A stretch of DNA of 38,631 nt, taken from assembly GCA_020049295.1 (NCBI GenBank), contig JAIFLC010000102.1:1-38631 (forward strand), given 5' to 3'. Both the position numbers and the translations under genes were made by a program. Below the pieces are notes generated by a model, which was not told the origin of the DNA, did no database searches, and saw only the letters and a list, made by a program, of their open reading frames with translations. Every line of letters begins with the position of its first letter. Positions within the stretch are counted from its first letter, which is position 1. Shown here in pieces: positions 25,168 through 36,950 of the stretch. This stretch comes from Bacteroidota bacterium. GTDB lineage: Bacteria; Bacteroidota; Bacteroidia; Bacteroidales; UBA12077.

Positions 25168-25175
25168 CAAAATTA
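25168..25175 (-). promoter_or_regulatory. Candidate -7 box for the small protein-ftsE operon
   Basis: CAAAATTA on the plus strand is TAATTTTG on the minus strand, an exact TAnnTTTG. It would start transcription about 20 nt before the ATG at 25141. I see no TTG at the usual -33 distance. A further exact match on the plus strand, TATATTTG at 25150-25157, faces it. Confidence 0.4.
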
Positions 25176-25223
25176 GCTAAAGATAAAATATTTTTAATAA
25201 TTAACAGTTTAATGTTAATTAAA

Positions 25224-25243
25224 AAGCCTTTTTATAAAGGCTT
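25224..25243. other. Hairpin in the divergent region before the TPR gene
   Basis: A perfect 8-bp stem, AAGCCTTT (25224-25231) and AAAGGCTT (25236-25243), with loop TTAT. The sequence after it is AT-rich but lacks a clean T tract on either strand. If the plus-strand TATATTTG at 25150 is used, the hairpin would lie in the leader of the TPR gene. Confidence 0.45.
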
Positions 25244-25260
25244 GATAATTTTATTCTTGC

Positions 25261-25268
25261 TAAATTTA
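25261..25268 (+). promoter_or_regulatory. Possible -7 box for the TPR gene
   Basis: TAAATTTA, one mismatch to TAnnTTTG, with a TTG at 25242-25244 that is somewhat close (16 nt) for a -33 element. It would place the start of transcription about 20 nt before the ATG at 25293. Confidence 0.25.
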
Positions 25269-25292
25269 TGCGAATTTCAAGTGATGTAAATT

Positions 25293-28200
25293 ATGATACA
25301 AAAAATTAGGAAATTACTTTTTGCTCTGTTACTATTTTCTTTGGGTATTAGTGTGTTTGGACAGAAAAACCTAATCTTTACCGATGCCGATAGGTTATAT
25401 AAAAATGGGGTGGAACTGTTTAATAAGGAAAAATATGGGGCAGCTCAGGAGCAATTTAATGAAGCCATTAATCTCTATGGTAAAAATAACCATGAATTTA
25501 AAGCTAATGCTGAGTATTATTCTGCCTTGTGTGCCATTGAATTATTTAATAATGATGCTGAATATCTGATGGCCAAATTTATTGCTGAGCGTCCTGAAAA
25601 CTCAAAAGTAAATTCGGCTTATTTTAACATGGGTAAATTCCAGTACCGACAAAACAGATATGCTAAAGCTATATTTTGGTACACCAAATTGAATAAACAC
25701 AAATTAAATAAAGAAGAGCTTTATGAGTATTATTTTAAGTTAGGATATAGTTATTTTGTGACTAAAGATTTTGAAAAAGCAAGTGCTGCATTTTTCGAAA
25801 TCAAGGATGTAAATACAAAATATACAGCACCTGCAAATTATTATTATTCGCATATCGCTTATCAGAATAAAAACTACGAAACAGCTCTAAAAGGATTTCA
25901 ACGGTTAACCGATAATGAAACTTTTGCCCCGGTAGTTCCATATTATATAACTCAGATCTATTATTTGCAAGGGAAATATAATGAGGTGATTAGTTATGCA
26001 CCGGCTTTAATTGAGTCTGCAAGTGCAAAACGAGCTCCTGAGATCGCAAAAATACTGGGCGATTCGTATTATAAAAAACAACAATATGCTGAGGGTGTTA
26101 AGTATCTCGAAATGCATGCTAAAAATGCACCAAAAGTCGAAAGCCAGGATTACTATCAATTAGGGTACTCATATTATAAAATAAAACTATATGATAGCGC
26201 AGTTGTTTCATTCGAAAAAGCTGTAAATAATAATGATCAATTAGCACAGAATGCATATTTTCACTTGGCTGATTGTTATATTGAGCTTGGACAAAAAAAT
26301 AGAGCACAACAGGCATTTGAGTTTGCATCAAAACTCGATTTTGATCCTCAAATTAAAGAGGAAGCCCTGTTTAATTATGCATTATTAACCTACGAACTTT
26401 TCCATTCACCTTTTAATGAAGCAATAGACGCATTTCAGCAGTTTATTAAGTTATACCCAAATTCATATCGTATCGATGACGCGTATAACTTTTTAGTTAT
26501 GGCTTACTTGTATACAGGTAATTACAAAGAGGCTCTCAACTCACTCGACAAAATAAAGGATAAAGATCATGCAATGAAGGAGGCTTATCAAAAAGTTGCC
26601 TATTACAGAGGATTGGAATTGTATAATAATCTTTACTTTGAACAATCAATCGAAACGTTTGATAAATCACTTCAGTATCCTGCATATAATAAGGCGATTT
26701 CGGCACAAGGACATTATTGGAAAGCAGAAGCATTATATCAATTAAACGATTTTCAGAAAGCAATTGATGAGTATAACCAGTTTTTAATTACTCCAGGCGC
26801 TTTTCAACTTGAAGAGTATAACTTAGCTCATTACAACCTGGGATATTCTCATTTTAAATTAAAACAATATACCGAAGCTATTCCGTGGTTTAGAAAATAT
26901 AGCAGCATTGCTCCAAACGATTCTACTCCCACGTTATCAGATACTTATAATAGAATTGGTGATAGCTATTTTATGAATAAAACCTATTGGATGGCAATCG
27001 ATTATTATGATAAAGCAATACTTACAGGGAAAATGGACAAGGATTATGCATTGTTTCAACGTGGTTTTTCTTTTGGACTGTTAACCCGACCTGAGAAAAA
27101 AATAGAATCGTTACTACGGCTAATTACGGAACACCCCGAATCAGCATATATTGATGATGCATTATTTGAAATGGGTAAAAGCTATCTTGAACTGAAAAAC
27201 GAAGATAAAGCTTACGAATGCTATTTGCAGGTATTAAATGATTATCCTACAAGTAGTTATTTGAAAAATTCGCTTGTTCAATTGGGGCTTATTAGTTACA
27301 ATAAGGATAAAAATGATGAAGCTCTTAAATATTATCAAAGGGTAGTTGAGGACTTTCCGGGAACTACAGAAGCAAAAAATGCACTTACAGGTATCAAAAA
27401 TATTTATGTAGATATGAATAACGTTAATGGTTATTTTAGCTATGTAAATGGGTTGGGAAAGTTTGCTGATGTTAGCCTAACAGAACAAGATTCATTGACT
27501 TTCATCTCTGCCGAAAAGCTTTATATGAAGGGTGATTGCTCAGGTTCTATAGAGCAGTTTAAAAACTATATTCAGAAATATAACGATGGAAATTTCATTC
27601 TAAATGCACATTTTTACATTGCCGATTGCTACAATCGTACAGGTGATAAAGAAAATGCACTTAAATCCTATAACTTCGTAATAAGCAAACCTAAAAACAC
27701 ATTCACTGAGCAGGCTCTTTTATCAGCATCAGTTCTAAATTACAGAGATTCAAGCTATAATGATGCATTAGATCATTATAAAAAACTCGAGGAGGTGGCT
27801 GAACTCAACAGTAGCCTTATTGATGCGAGGATAGGACAAATGCGCTCATATTTCCAGTTAAAAGACAATAATAATACCGTACTTGCTGCTGATAAGGTAT
27901 TGCATACCGAAAAAGTTTCTGAAGAAATTATGCGCGAAGCAAGATACAAAAAGGGAAAAGCATTGTATGCCGATAAGAAAAATCCACTTGCCCTTGACGA
28001 GTTTAGAATTCTTTCGCATGATGTAAATAGTGCAGAGGGAGCCGAATCAAAATATCTTATCTGCGAAATCTATTTCAACGATAAACAAACTGCTGTTGCT
28101 GAGTATGAAATTTTCGATTTTATTGGACAAAAAACCTCACAGGAATATTGGCTGGCAAAAACATTTATATTATTGGCCGATGTTTATATTCAGAAAAAAG

Positions 28201-28367
28201 ATATTTTCCAGGCAAAACATACTCTAAAAAGCATTATCGATAATTATAATCCAGATGCAAAAGATGAGATATTAAATACTGCAAAGGAAAAATATAATAA
28301 AATAATTGAAGATGAAAAGTATGAGTTAACTAAAAAGAAATCAGAAGAAATTGAAATAACCTTCTAA
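25293..28367 (+). CDS. Large secreted tetratricopeptide-repeat protein
   Basis: A 1024-aa protein with a signal peptide (MIQKIRKLLFALLLFSLGISVFGQ), so it should be periplasmic or surface-associated. The rest is a long run of TPR-type helix pairs, recognisable by repeated patterns such as YYQLGYSYYKIKLYDSAVVS, AYFHLADCYIELGQ, ALFEMGKSYLELKNEDKAYE and NAHFYIADCYNRTGDKENAL. No enzymatic domain is visible; the C-terminus is charged (KKKSEEIEITF). TPR arrays hold protein partners together. The outer-membrane barrel gene starts 53 bp downstream on the same strand, so the two probably form one complex, as I recall for similar pairs in Bacteroidota. Confidence 0.88.
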   Translation: MIQKIRKLLFALLLFSLGISVFGQKNLIFTDADRLYKNGVELFNKEKYGAAQEQFNEAINLYGKNNHEFKANAEYYSALCAIELFNNDAEYLMAKFIAERPENSKVNSAYFNMGKFQYRQNRYAKAIFWYTKLNKHKLNKEELYEYYFKLGYSYFVTKDFEKASAAFFEIKDVNTKYTAPANYYYSHIAYQNKNYETALKGFQRLTDNETFAPVVPYYITQIYYLQGKYNEVISYAPALIESASAKRAPEIAKILGDSYYKKQQYAEGVKYLEMHAKNAPKVESQDYYQLGYSYYKIKLYDSAVVSFEKAVNNNDQLAQNAYFHLADCYIELGQKNRAQQAFEFASKLDFDPQIKEEALFNYALLTYELFHSPFNEAIDAFQQFIKLYPNSYRIDDAYNFLVMAYLYTGNYKEALNSLDKIKDKDHAMKEAYQKVAYYRGLELYNNLYFEQSIETFDKSLQYPAYNKAISAQGHYWKAEALYQLNDFQKAIDEYNQFLITPGAFQLEEYNLAHYNLGYSHFKLKQYTEAIPWFRKYSSIAPNDSTPTLSDTYNRIGDSYFMNKTYWMAIDYYDKAILTGKMDKDYALFQRGFSFGLLTRPEKKIESLLRLITEHPESAYIDDALFEMGKSYLELKNEDKAYECYLQVLNDYPTSSYLKNSLVQLGLISYNKDKNDEALKYYQRVVEDFPGTTEAKNALTGIKNIYVDMNNVNGYFSYVNGLGKFADVSLTEQDSLTFISAEKLYMKGDCSGSIEQFKNYIQKYNDGNFILNAHFYIADCYNRTGDKENALKSYNFVISKPKNTFTEQALLSASVLNYRDSSYNDALDHYKKLEEVAELNSSLIDARIGQMRSYFQLKDNNNTVLAADKVLHTEKVSEEIMREARYKKGKALYADKKNPLALDEFRILSHDVNSAEGAESKYLICEIYFNDKQTAVAEYEIFDFIGQKTSQEYWLAKTFILLADVYIQKKDIFQAKHTLKSIIDNYNPDAKDEILNTAKEKYNKIIEDEKYELTKKKSEEIEITF

Positions 28368-28420
28368 CGCTAGTTAATAATTTGGAATTTTTTAATTTGA
28401 TGAAATTGTAAACTTAAGAT

Positions 28421-30085
28421 ATGATGCAGAAATTGATAATATACCTTTCAACATTTAGCCTGATATTATTTGCTGGTAAATATTCCTACTCACAGGATAC
28501 GTTGAGCAAGGAAGTGCATGTTGTTAAACCATATGAACCAAGCATTTCGGATGCATTTAAAATCAATAAACTTCCTAGAATTACAGATACTGTTAAGCTT
28601 ATTCCTCAGGTAAAATATACGTTGCAGACCAAACCGTTAAATGTTGGATACACTATCGACCCGATTAAGCCGGCAAAAATGGTTGGAGAACCACTGTCAA
28701 AACTTTATAATAGCTATGTAACCGTTGGGCTTGGAACAAAAATTATTCCGATGATTGAGGCATATTATAACAATCTCAGGTCCAAAGATTATTCTTATGG
28801 AGCTTATTATAAACATTTGTCATCATTTGCAAAAGTTGATCTTACAGACGATATTCGCCAGGATGCAGGATTTCATGATAATGAACTCCGTTTTTATGGT
28901 AAAAAATTCCTAAAAAACTCAATAATTTTAGGTGATATTGGTTTAAAAAGTAATACGGTATATCATTATGGTTATAATCCATCAATTGATACATCACTTA
29001 ATAAAGATGATATTAAACAAAATTTCATGCTTTTAAATCTTAATACCAATTATAAAAGCAATTATATCGATTCAACTCATATAAATTACGACTTTGGTTT
29101 TAACCTTGATTATTTTAAAGATAAATTTGATAATAGTGATCTTTCTTTTAAAATAGCAGGTGATATCAATAAGATTTTTTCATCAGAAATGGTTGGTGTT
29201 AATTTTAAAATAGAGCATCATTCAGTTAGCGAAAGTATTGATTCGGCTGGTAATACCATTGTAAATATTAGTCCATGGATCGGTAAATTTGGTAAACGAT
29301 TTAGGGTTAAAGTGGGAGTTAATATTTTTTCTGATAATCGTGGTGATTATTCAAATACCTTTTATTTCCCGATGGGTAGTCTTGAATATGATATTGCAAA
29401 TCATTATCTTATTCCTTATGCTGGCGCTGATGGTAAACTCGAAATAAATGATTACCAACATACTGCATACACAAATCCATTTATTATGCCTGGTCTAGGG
29501 CTTAAAAATACTGCACATAAAATAATTCTTTTTGCTGGTTTAAAAGGGAATTTCTCATCAACAACGTATTATAATATCAGAGCAACCTATTCGTTAGTCG
29601 ACGATATGCCACTTTTTGTAAATAATCTTGATAATACAGATAGCATTGGTAATATGTTTGGTGTTATTTACGATAATGCAGAGGTAGTATCTTACTTTGG
29701 CGAATTATCAGTTACAACTAGCGAAAAATTAAGTTTCCATTTTAAGGGGAATTATAGCACTTATACTCTCGATACTGAGAAAGAAGCATGGCATAAACCC
29801 AAATTTGATCTGAGCTTTGTTACCCGGTATAATTTGAAAAATAAAATAGTTTTAAAAGCAGATCTTTTTGCAATGGGCAAACGATATGCAAAAATCGATA
29901 ATGCAGGAAATATTAAAGAATTAGAATCTGTAATTGATATAAATATTGGTGCAGAGTACCGGTATTCAAAAGCACTTTCAGGTTTTGTACATTTAAATAA
30001 TTTGCTTTCAGAAAGCTATTATTCCTGGAATTATTATCCAACCTATGGATTTAATATTTTGGCAGGATTAACCTATTCGTTTTAG
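28421..30085 (+). CDS. Outer-membrane beta-barrel protein
   Basis: A 554-aa protein with a signal peptide ending near SYSQ and a conserved lead segment HVVKPYEPSISDAFKINKLP. The rest shows alternating hydrophobic and polar residues with many aromatics, typical of beta strands, and the last residues LAGLTYSF end in Phe, the usual outer-membrane assembly signal. It could be a porin or an assembly partner of the TPR protein encoded just upstream. I see no TonB box or plug domain, so it is not a typical TonB-dependent receptor. The exact role is unknown. A second ATG directly follows the first. Confidence 0.8.
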   Translation: MMQKLIIYLSTFSLILFAGKYSYSQDTLSKEVHVVKPYEPSISDAFKINKLPRITDTVKLIPQVKYTLQTKPLNVGYTIDPIKPAKMVGEPLSKLYNSYVTVGLGTKIIPMIEAYYNNLRSKDYSYGAYYKHLSSFAKVDLTDDIRQDAGFHDNELRFYGKKFLKNSIILGDIGLKSNTVYHYGYNPSIDTSLNKDDIKQNFMLLNLNTNYKSNYIDSTHINYDFGFNLDYFKDKFDNSDLSFKIAGDINKIFSSEMVGVNFKIEHHSVSESIDSAGNTIVNISPWIGKFGKRFRVKVGVNIFSDNRGDYSNTFYFPMGSLEYDIANHYLIPYAGADGKLEINDYQHTAYTNPFIMPGLGLKNTAHKIILFAGLKGNFSSTTYYNIRATYSLVDDMPLFVNNLDNTDSIGNMFGVIYDNAEVVSYFGELSVTTSEKLSFHFKGNYSTYTLDTEKEAWHKPKFDLSFVTRYNLKNKIVLKADLFAMGKRYAKIDNAGNIKELESVIDINIGAEYRYSKALSGFVHLNNLLSESYYSWNYYPTYGFNILAGLTYSF

Positions 30086-33510
<3,425 letters not shown>

Positions 33511-33558
33511 AAAGCAATTATTTTAGTCTTACAATTAGATTCTTTAATTATGCTGCTT

Positions 33559-34338
33559 TTAAATTTCTATTTCTCCTTTAAATACAAATTTCGCAGGGCC
33601 GGTAAGCCAAACATCTGTAAATTTATTATTCCCGGTTTTTTTAAAGCGTACATTTAGTTTACCACCCAATGTTTTTATATCCCATGAATTTTTGTCAGTA
33701 TTCATATTTATTGTTGCACATATGGCAGATGCAGTAACTCCTGTTCCGCATGACAAGGTTTCATTTTCAACCCCACGTTCATACGTTCTTACAAAAAGAT
33801 CATTTCCAAGAAATTGAACGAAATCTACATTAACACCATATGGCTCAAATTCTTTGCTGTTTCTTATTGTTGATCCTCTTTTAAAAACATTTATTGTATT
33901 TACCTCCGGTTCAAAAATTACATAATGTGGAGAACCTGTGTTTAAAAGGTAATTATTGTTTTTTACTGTAAATTCTGAGACATCAGACATTTTTAACGAA
34001 ATGGTATCGTTTTTATTAATTACCGATTCATGTAATCCATCAATAGCATCGAATATAACTTTTTCAGATGCTAGTTCCAATTTCTGTGCAAAAGCGGTCA
34101 AACATCTACCTCCATTGCCGCACATAGTACTTTCATTACCATCTGAATTATAATATCTCATCTTAAATGCCAGGGAAGGATGATTTTCTAAAAACATTAA
34201 TCCATCTGCACCAATTCCGAAATGCCTGTCACATAAGAATTGAATTTGATCAGTGTTAAGGTTTATTTTTATCGATCTATTATCAATAATAATAAAATCG
34301 TTCCCCGTACCATGAAATTTATGAAAGGTTAGTTTCAT
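33559..34338 (-). CDS. dapF: Diaminopimelate epimerase
   Basis: A 259-aa DapF, which converts LL- to meso-diaminopimelate for lysine and peptidoglycan synthesis. The N-terminus FHKFHGTGNDFIIIDNR is typical. The two catalytic cysteines are Cys73 in MCGNGGRC and Cys197 in LSCGTGVTAS. The substrate-binding ERGVENET is present. The length is slightly short for the family but normal in Bacteroidota. It lies 48 bp upstream of the S9-type hydrolase on the same strand, possibly in one message. Confidence 0.97.
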   Translation of the reverse strand: MKLTFHKFHGTGNDFIIIDNRSIKINLNTDQIQFLCDRHFGIGADGLMFLENHPSLAFKMRYYNSDGNESTMCGNGGRCLTAFAQKLELASEKVIFDAIDGLHESVINKNDTISLKMSDVSEFTVKNNNYLLNTGSPHYVIFEPEVNTINVFKRGSTIRNSKEFEPYGVNVDFVQFLGNDLFVRTYERGVENETLSCGTGVTASAICATINMNTDKNSWDIKTLGGKLNVRFKKTGNNKFTDVWLTGPAKFVFKGEIEI

Positions 34339-34450
34339 CTTTTTTCTGTAAACTTAAAAAAATATTTGATAAAATGCTGCAAAATTGTAGACCGTGTTAA
34401 ATATTGTTAAGAATAGTGCATTTAATAAACCAAGGCATTAATTTTGACGT

Positions 34451-34458
34451 TACCTTTG
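34451..34458 (+). promoter_or_regulatory. Candidate -7 box for the DegP-type protease gene
   Basis: TACCTTTG matches TAnnTTTG exactly, 34 nt before the ATG at 34493, giving a leader of about 30 nt. A TTG at the usual -33 distance is not evident. It stands out because it interrupts an AT-rich spacer. Confidence 0.45.
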
Positions 34459-34492
34459 CGATAAAATTAGTTTTAACTAAAGAGTATAAGTT

Positions 34493-35980
34493 ATGAAAAC
34501 AAAAACTATTTTTTTAAATATTGTAATTTCCGTTTTTACAGCCATCTTAACCATAGTTGTCTATTCATCTATTAAAAAAGATAATGAGATAGCAAAACAG
34601 TTTACAAACAATCAATCCCAAACAAGTATTATTGATGATACAAACAATGTTCATTATGCAGCAATGCCTGTTTTTAGTGATGGTAATGTAACTGATTTTA
34701 CTGTTGCTGCCGAAAAAAGTGTTAACGCAGTTGTTCACGTTACATCAAAATATAATTTAGAGAATAACTATTATCGAAATCCTGTTTATGAATTATTTTT
34801 TGGTGATGGATATTATAATCAACCAGTAATGTCATTTGGTTCTGGAGTAATTATATCTGAAGATGGTTACATTGTTACAAACTATCATGTTGTCGAAAAA
34901 TCTGAAAAATTAGAAGTTATTCTCAATGACCGACGTTCATTTACTGCTGAAATAATTGGTACAGATCCAAATACCGATTTAGCATTGTTGAAAATCAAAG
35001 AAACTACTTTGCCTTTTATTCCGTTTGGTAATTCAGATGAGGCTAAAGTAGGAGAGTGGGTTCTTGCAGTGGGTAATCCATTTAATCTAACCTCGACTGT
35101 TACTGCAGGAATTGTTAGTGCCAAAGCGAGAAGTATCAATGCTTTACGCGAACAGGGATTCTCACCTGAATCATATATTCAAACTGATGCAGCTGTAAAT
35201 AAGGGAAATAGCGGTGGTGCACTTGTAAATCTTCGAGGGGAACTGATTGGTATTAATTCGGCAATTTTATCGCCATCTGGATCATATACTGGTTATTCTT
35301 TTGCTATACCAGCAAATATCGTTAAAAAAGTAATTGCCGACATAATTAAATATGGAGAGGTACAACGTGCTGTTTTAGGTATTGAAATTAGCGATATTAA
35401 TAAGAAATTAGCCGATGAGCTTAGTTTGGATAAAATTGAAGGAGTTCTTATAAGAGAGGTTACCGAAAAGGGTGCAGCTGAACTTGCCGGAATAAAATCA
35501 AATGATATTATTTTAAGTATTAATAATGTTGCAGTCAACAGTATGACTGAATTAACTGAGCAGATGGGGAAATATCGTCCGGGTGAAAAGGTAAACATTA
35601 TTATAAAAAGGGAGAATAAAAAGAAACAATTTGATGTTATATTGCGTAATACACAGGGTAACACGGATATTGTCAGAGCTGATCAATCTGAAACGATGCT
35701 CGGTGCAGATTTGCAGCGATTAAACAGTAATGACAAACGAAGATTGGGTATTGATAATGGATTAGTTGTTCTTAAACTTAAGGATGGTGCGTTAAAAGAT
35801 GCCGGAATTAAAGAAAATTTCATCATAACAAATATCCAAGGTGAAAAAATGAACACCGTCGATGATTTGAGAAATGTATTATCAAAATTTAAATCGGGCG
35901 ATGAAATAGAGATTGAAGGTACCTATCCAGGTGGAAGATACATTTATATTTACAAAGTTGAAATAATGAAGGGTAAATAA
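34493..35980 (+). CDS. degP: DegP/HtrA-type periplasmic serine protease with two PDZ domains
   Basis: A 495-aa HtrA-family protease for envelope protein quality control. A single N-terminal hydrophobic segment (about residues 7-25) serves as signal or anchor. The trypsin-like domain has the complete triad: His132 in TNYHVV, Asp162 in NTDLALL and Ser240 in GNSGGAL. PDZ1 starts near 295 (RAVLGIEISDI) and PDZ2 near 390-490 (MLGADLQRLN ... GGRYIYIYKVE). The two-PDZ layout and the length match DegP/DegQ. The choice of symbol between degP and degQ is arbitrary here. rpoD follows after 51 bp on the same strand. Confidence 0.95.
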   Translation: MKTKTIFLNIVISVFTAILTIVVYSSIKKDNEIAKQFTNNQSQTSIIDDTNNVHYAAMPVFSDGNVTDFTVAAEKSVNAVVHVTSKYNLENNYYRNPVYELFFGDGYYNQPVMSFGSGVIISEDGYIVTNYHVVEKSEKLEVILNDRRSFTAEIIGTDPNTDLALLKIKETTLPFIPFGNSDEAKVGEWVLAVGNPFNLTSTVTAGIVSAKARSINALREQGFSPESYIQTDAAVNKGNSGGALVNLRGELIGINSAILSPSGSYTGYSFAIPANIVKKVIADIIKYGEVQRAVLGIEISDINKKLADELSLDKIEGVLIREVTEKGAAELAGIKSNDIILSINNVAVNSMTELTEQMGKYRPGEKVNIIIKRENKKKQFDVILRNTQGNTDIVRADQSETMLGADLQRLNSNDKRRLGIDNGLVVLKLKDGALKDAGIKENFIITNIQGEKMNTVDDLRNVLSKFKSGDEIEIEGTYPGGRYIYIYKVEIMKGK

Positions 35981-36031
35981 CTTCATTAAACAAATCAAAA
36001 AGTTAACCAACAAATTAATCTTTTATTTTCT

Positions 36032-36892
36032 ATGAGGCAACTTAAAATAACAAAATCAATAACCAACAGGGAAAGTGCTTCGCTTGATAAGTATTTGCAC
36101 GAGATTGGCCGGGAGGTTATGATTACTGTTGAAGAAGAAGTAGAGCTGGCTCAAAGAATAAAAAAGGGAGACAGGATTGCTCTAGAAAAGCTTACCAAGG
36201 CAAATTTGCGTTTTGTTGTTTCTGTGGCTAAACAATATCAAAACCAAGGACTTACACTTCCTGATTTAATAAACGAAGGTAACCTTGGATTAATAAAAGC
36301 AGCCGAAAAATTTGATGAAACCCGCGGATTCAAATTTATTTCATACGCAGTATGGTGGATAAGACAATCCATATTGCAAGCTATAGCAGAACAATCGAGA
36401 ATAGTACGGTTACCTTTAAATCAGGTTGGATCGTTAAATAAGATCAATAGAGCATTTTCAAAATTTGAGCAGGAAAACGAAAGAACTCCTTCACCTGATG
36501 AACTTGCAGAAAAACTTGATCTTCCGAAGGATAAACTGACTGATACAATGCGAATTTCTGGCAGACACGTATCTATGGATGCCCCATTTCAGGAAGGTGA
36601 AGACAATAACTTGCTTGATGTTTTGATAAATAATGATGCACCAGGTTCGGACCGTCTATTAATGGATGAATCGCTTGTTATTGAAGTAGATAGAGCTCTG
36701 GCTACATTAACTGACCGCGAAAAAGAAATTCTGAAATATTTCTTTGGAATTGGTGTTCCTGAAATGACATTGGAAGAAATAGGAGATTACTTTGGATTAA
36801 CGCGCGAACGCGTTAGACAGATTAAAGAGAAAGCAATAAGAAGATTACGTCATACATCAAGAAGTAATCATTTAAAATCATATTTGGGTTAA
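36032..36892 (+). CDS. rpoD: Primary sigma factor (RpoD/SigA), short Bacteroidota form
   Basis: A 286-aa sigma-70 protein that directs RNA polymerase to the housekeeping promoters. It lacks region 1.1 and the non-conserved region, as is usual for the primary sigma factor of Bacteroidota. Region 1.2 is at [20 protein letters not shown]. Region 2 includes [34 protein letters not shown] and [13 protein letters not shown]. Region 3 begins at [14 protein letters not shown]. Region 4 has the helix-turn-helix [20 protein letters not shown] followed by [10 protein letters not shown]. All parts are intact. It converges with uvrB, with a terminator between them. Confidence 0.96.
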   Translation: MRQLKITKSITNRESASLDKYLHEIGREVMITVEEEVELAQRIKKGDRIALEKLTKANLRFVVSVAKQYQNQGLTLPDLINEGNLGLIKAAEKFDETRGFKFISYAVWWIRQSILQAIAEQSRIVRLPLNQVGSLNKINRAFSKFEQENERTPSPDELAEKLDLPKDKLTDTMRISGRHVSMDAPFQEGEDNNLLDVLINNDAPGSDRLLMDESLVIEVDRALATLTDREKEILKYFFGIGVPEMTLEEIGDYFGLTRERVRQIKEKAIRRLRHTSRSNHLKSYLG

Positions 36893-36923
36893 GAGTAGAT
36901 TTAACGTCAATTCGATTCATAGT

Positions 36924-36950
36924 AAAGAGTTGCAATTATTGCAGCTCTTT
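36924..36950. terminator. Bidirectional terminator between rpoD and uvrB
   Basis: Stem AAAGAGTTGCAA (36924-36935) with TTGCAGCTCTTT (36939-36950), one G-U pair, loop TTA. A T tract follows on the plus strand, and AAA precedes it for the minus strand. It lies directly after the uvrB stop and 32 nt after the rpoD stop. Confidence 0.85.
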
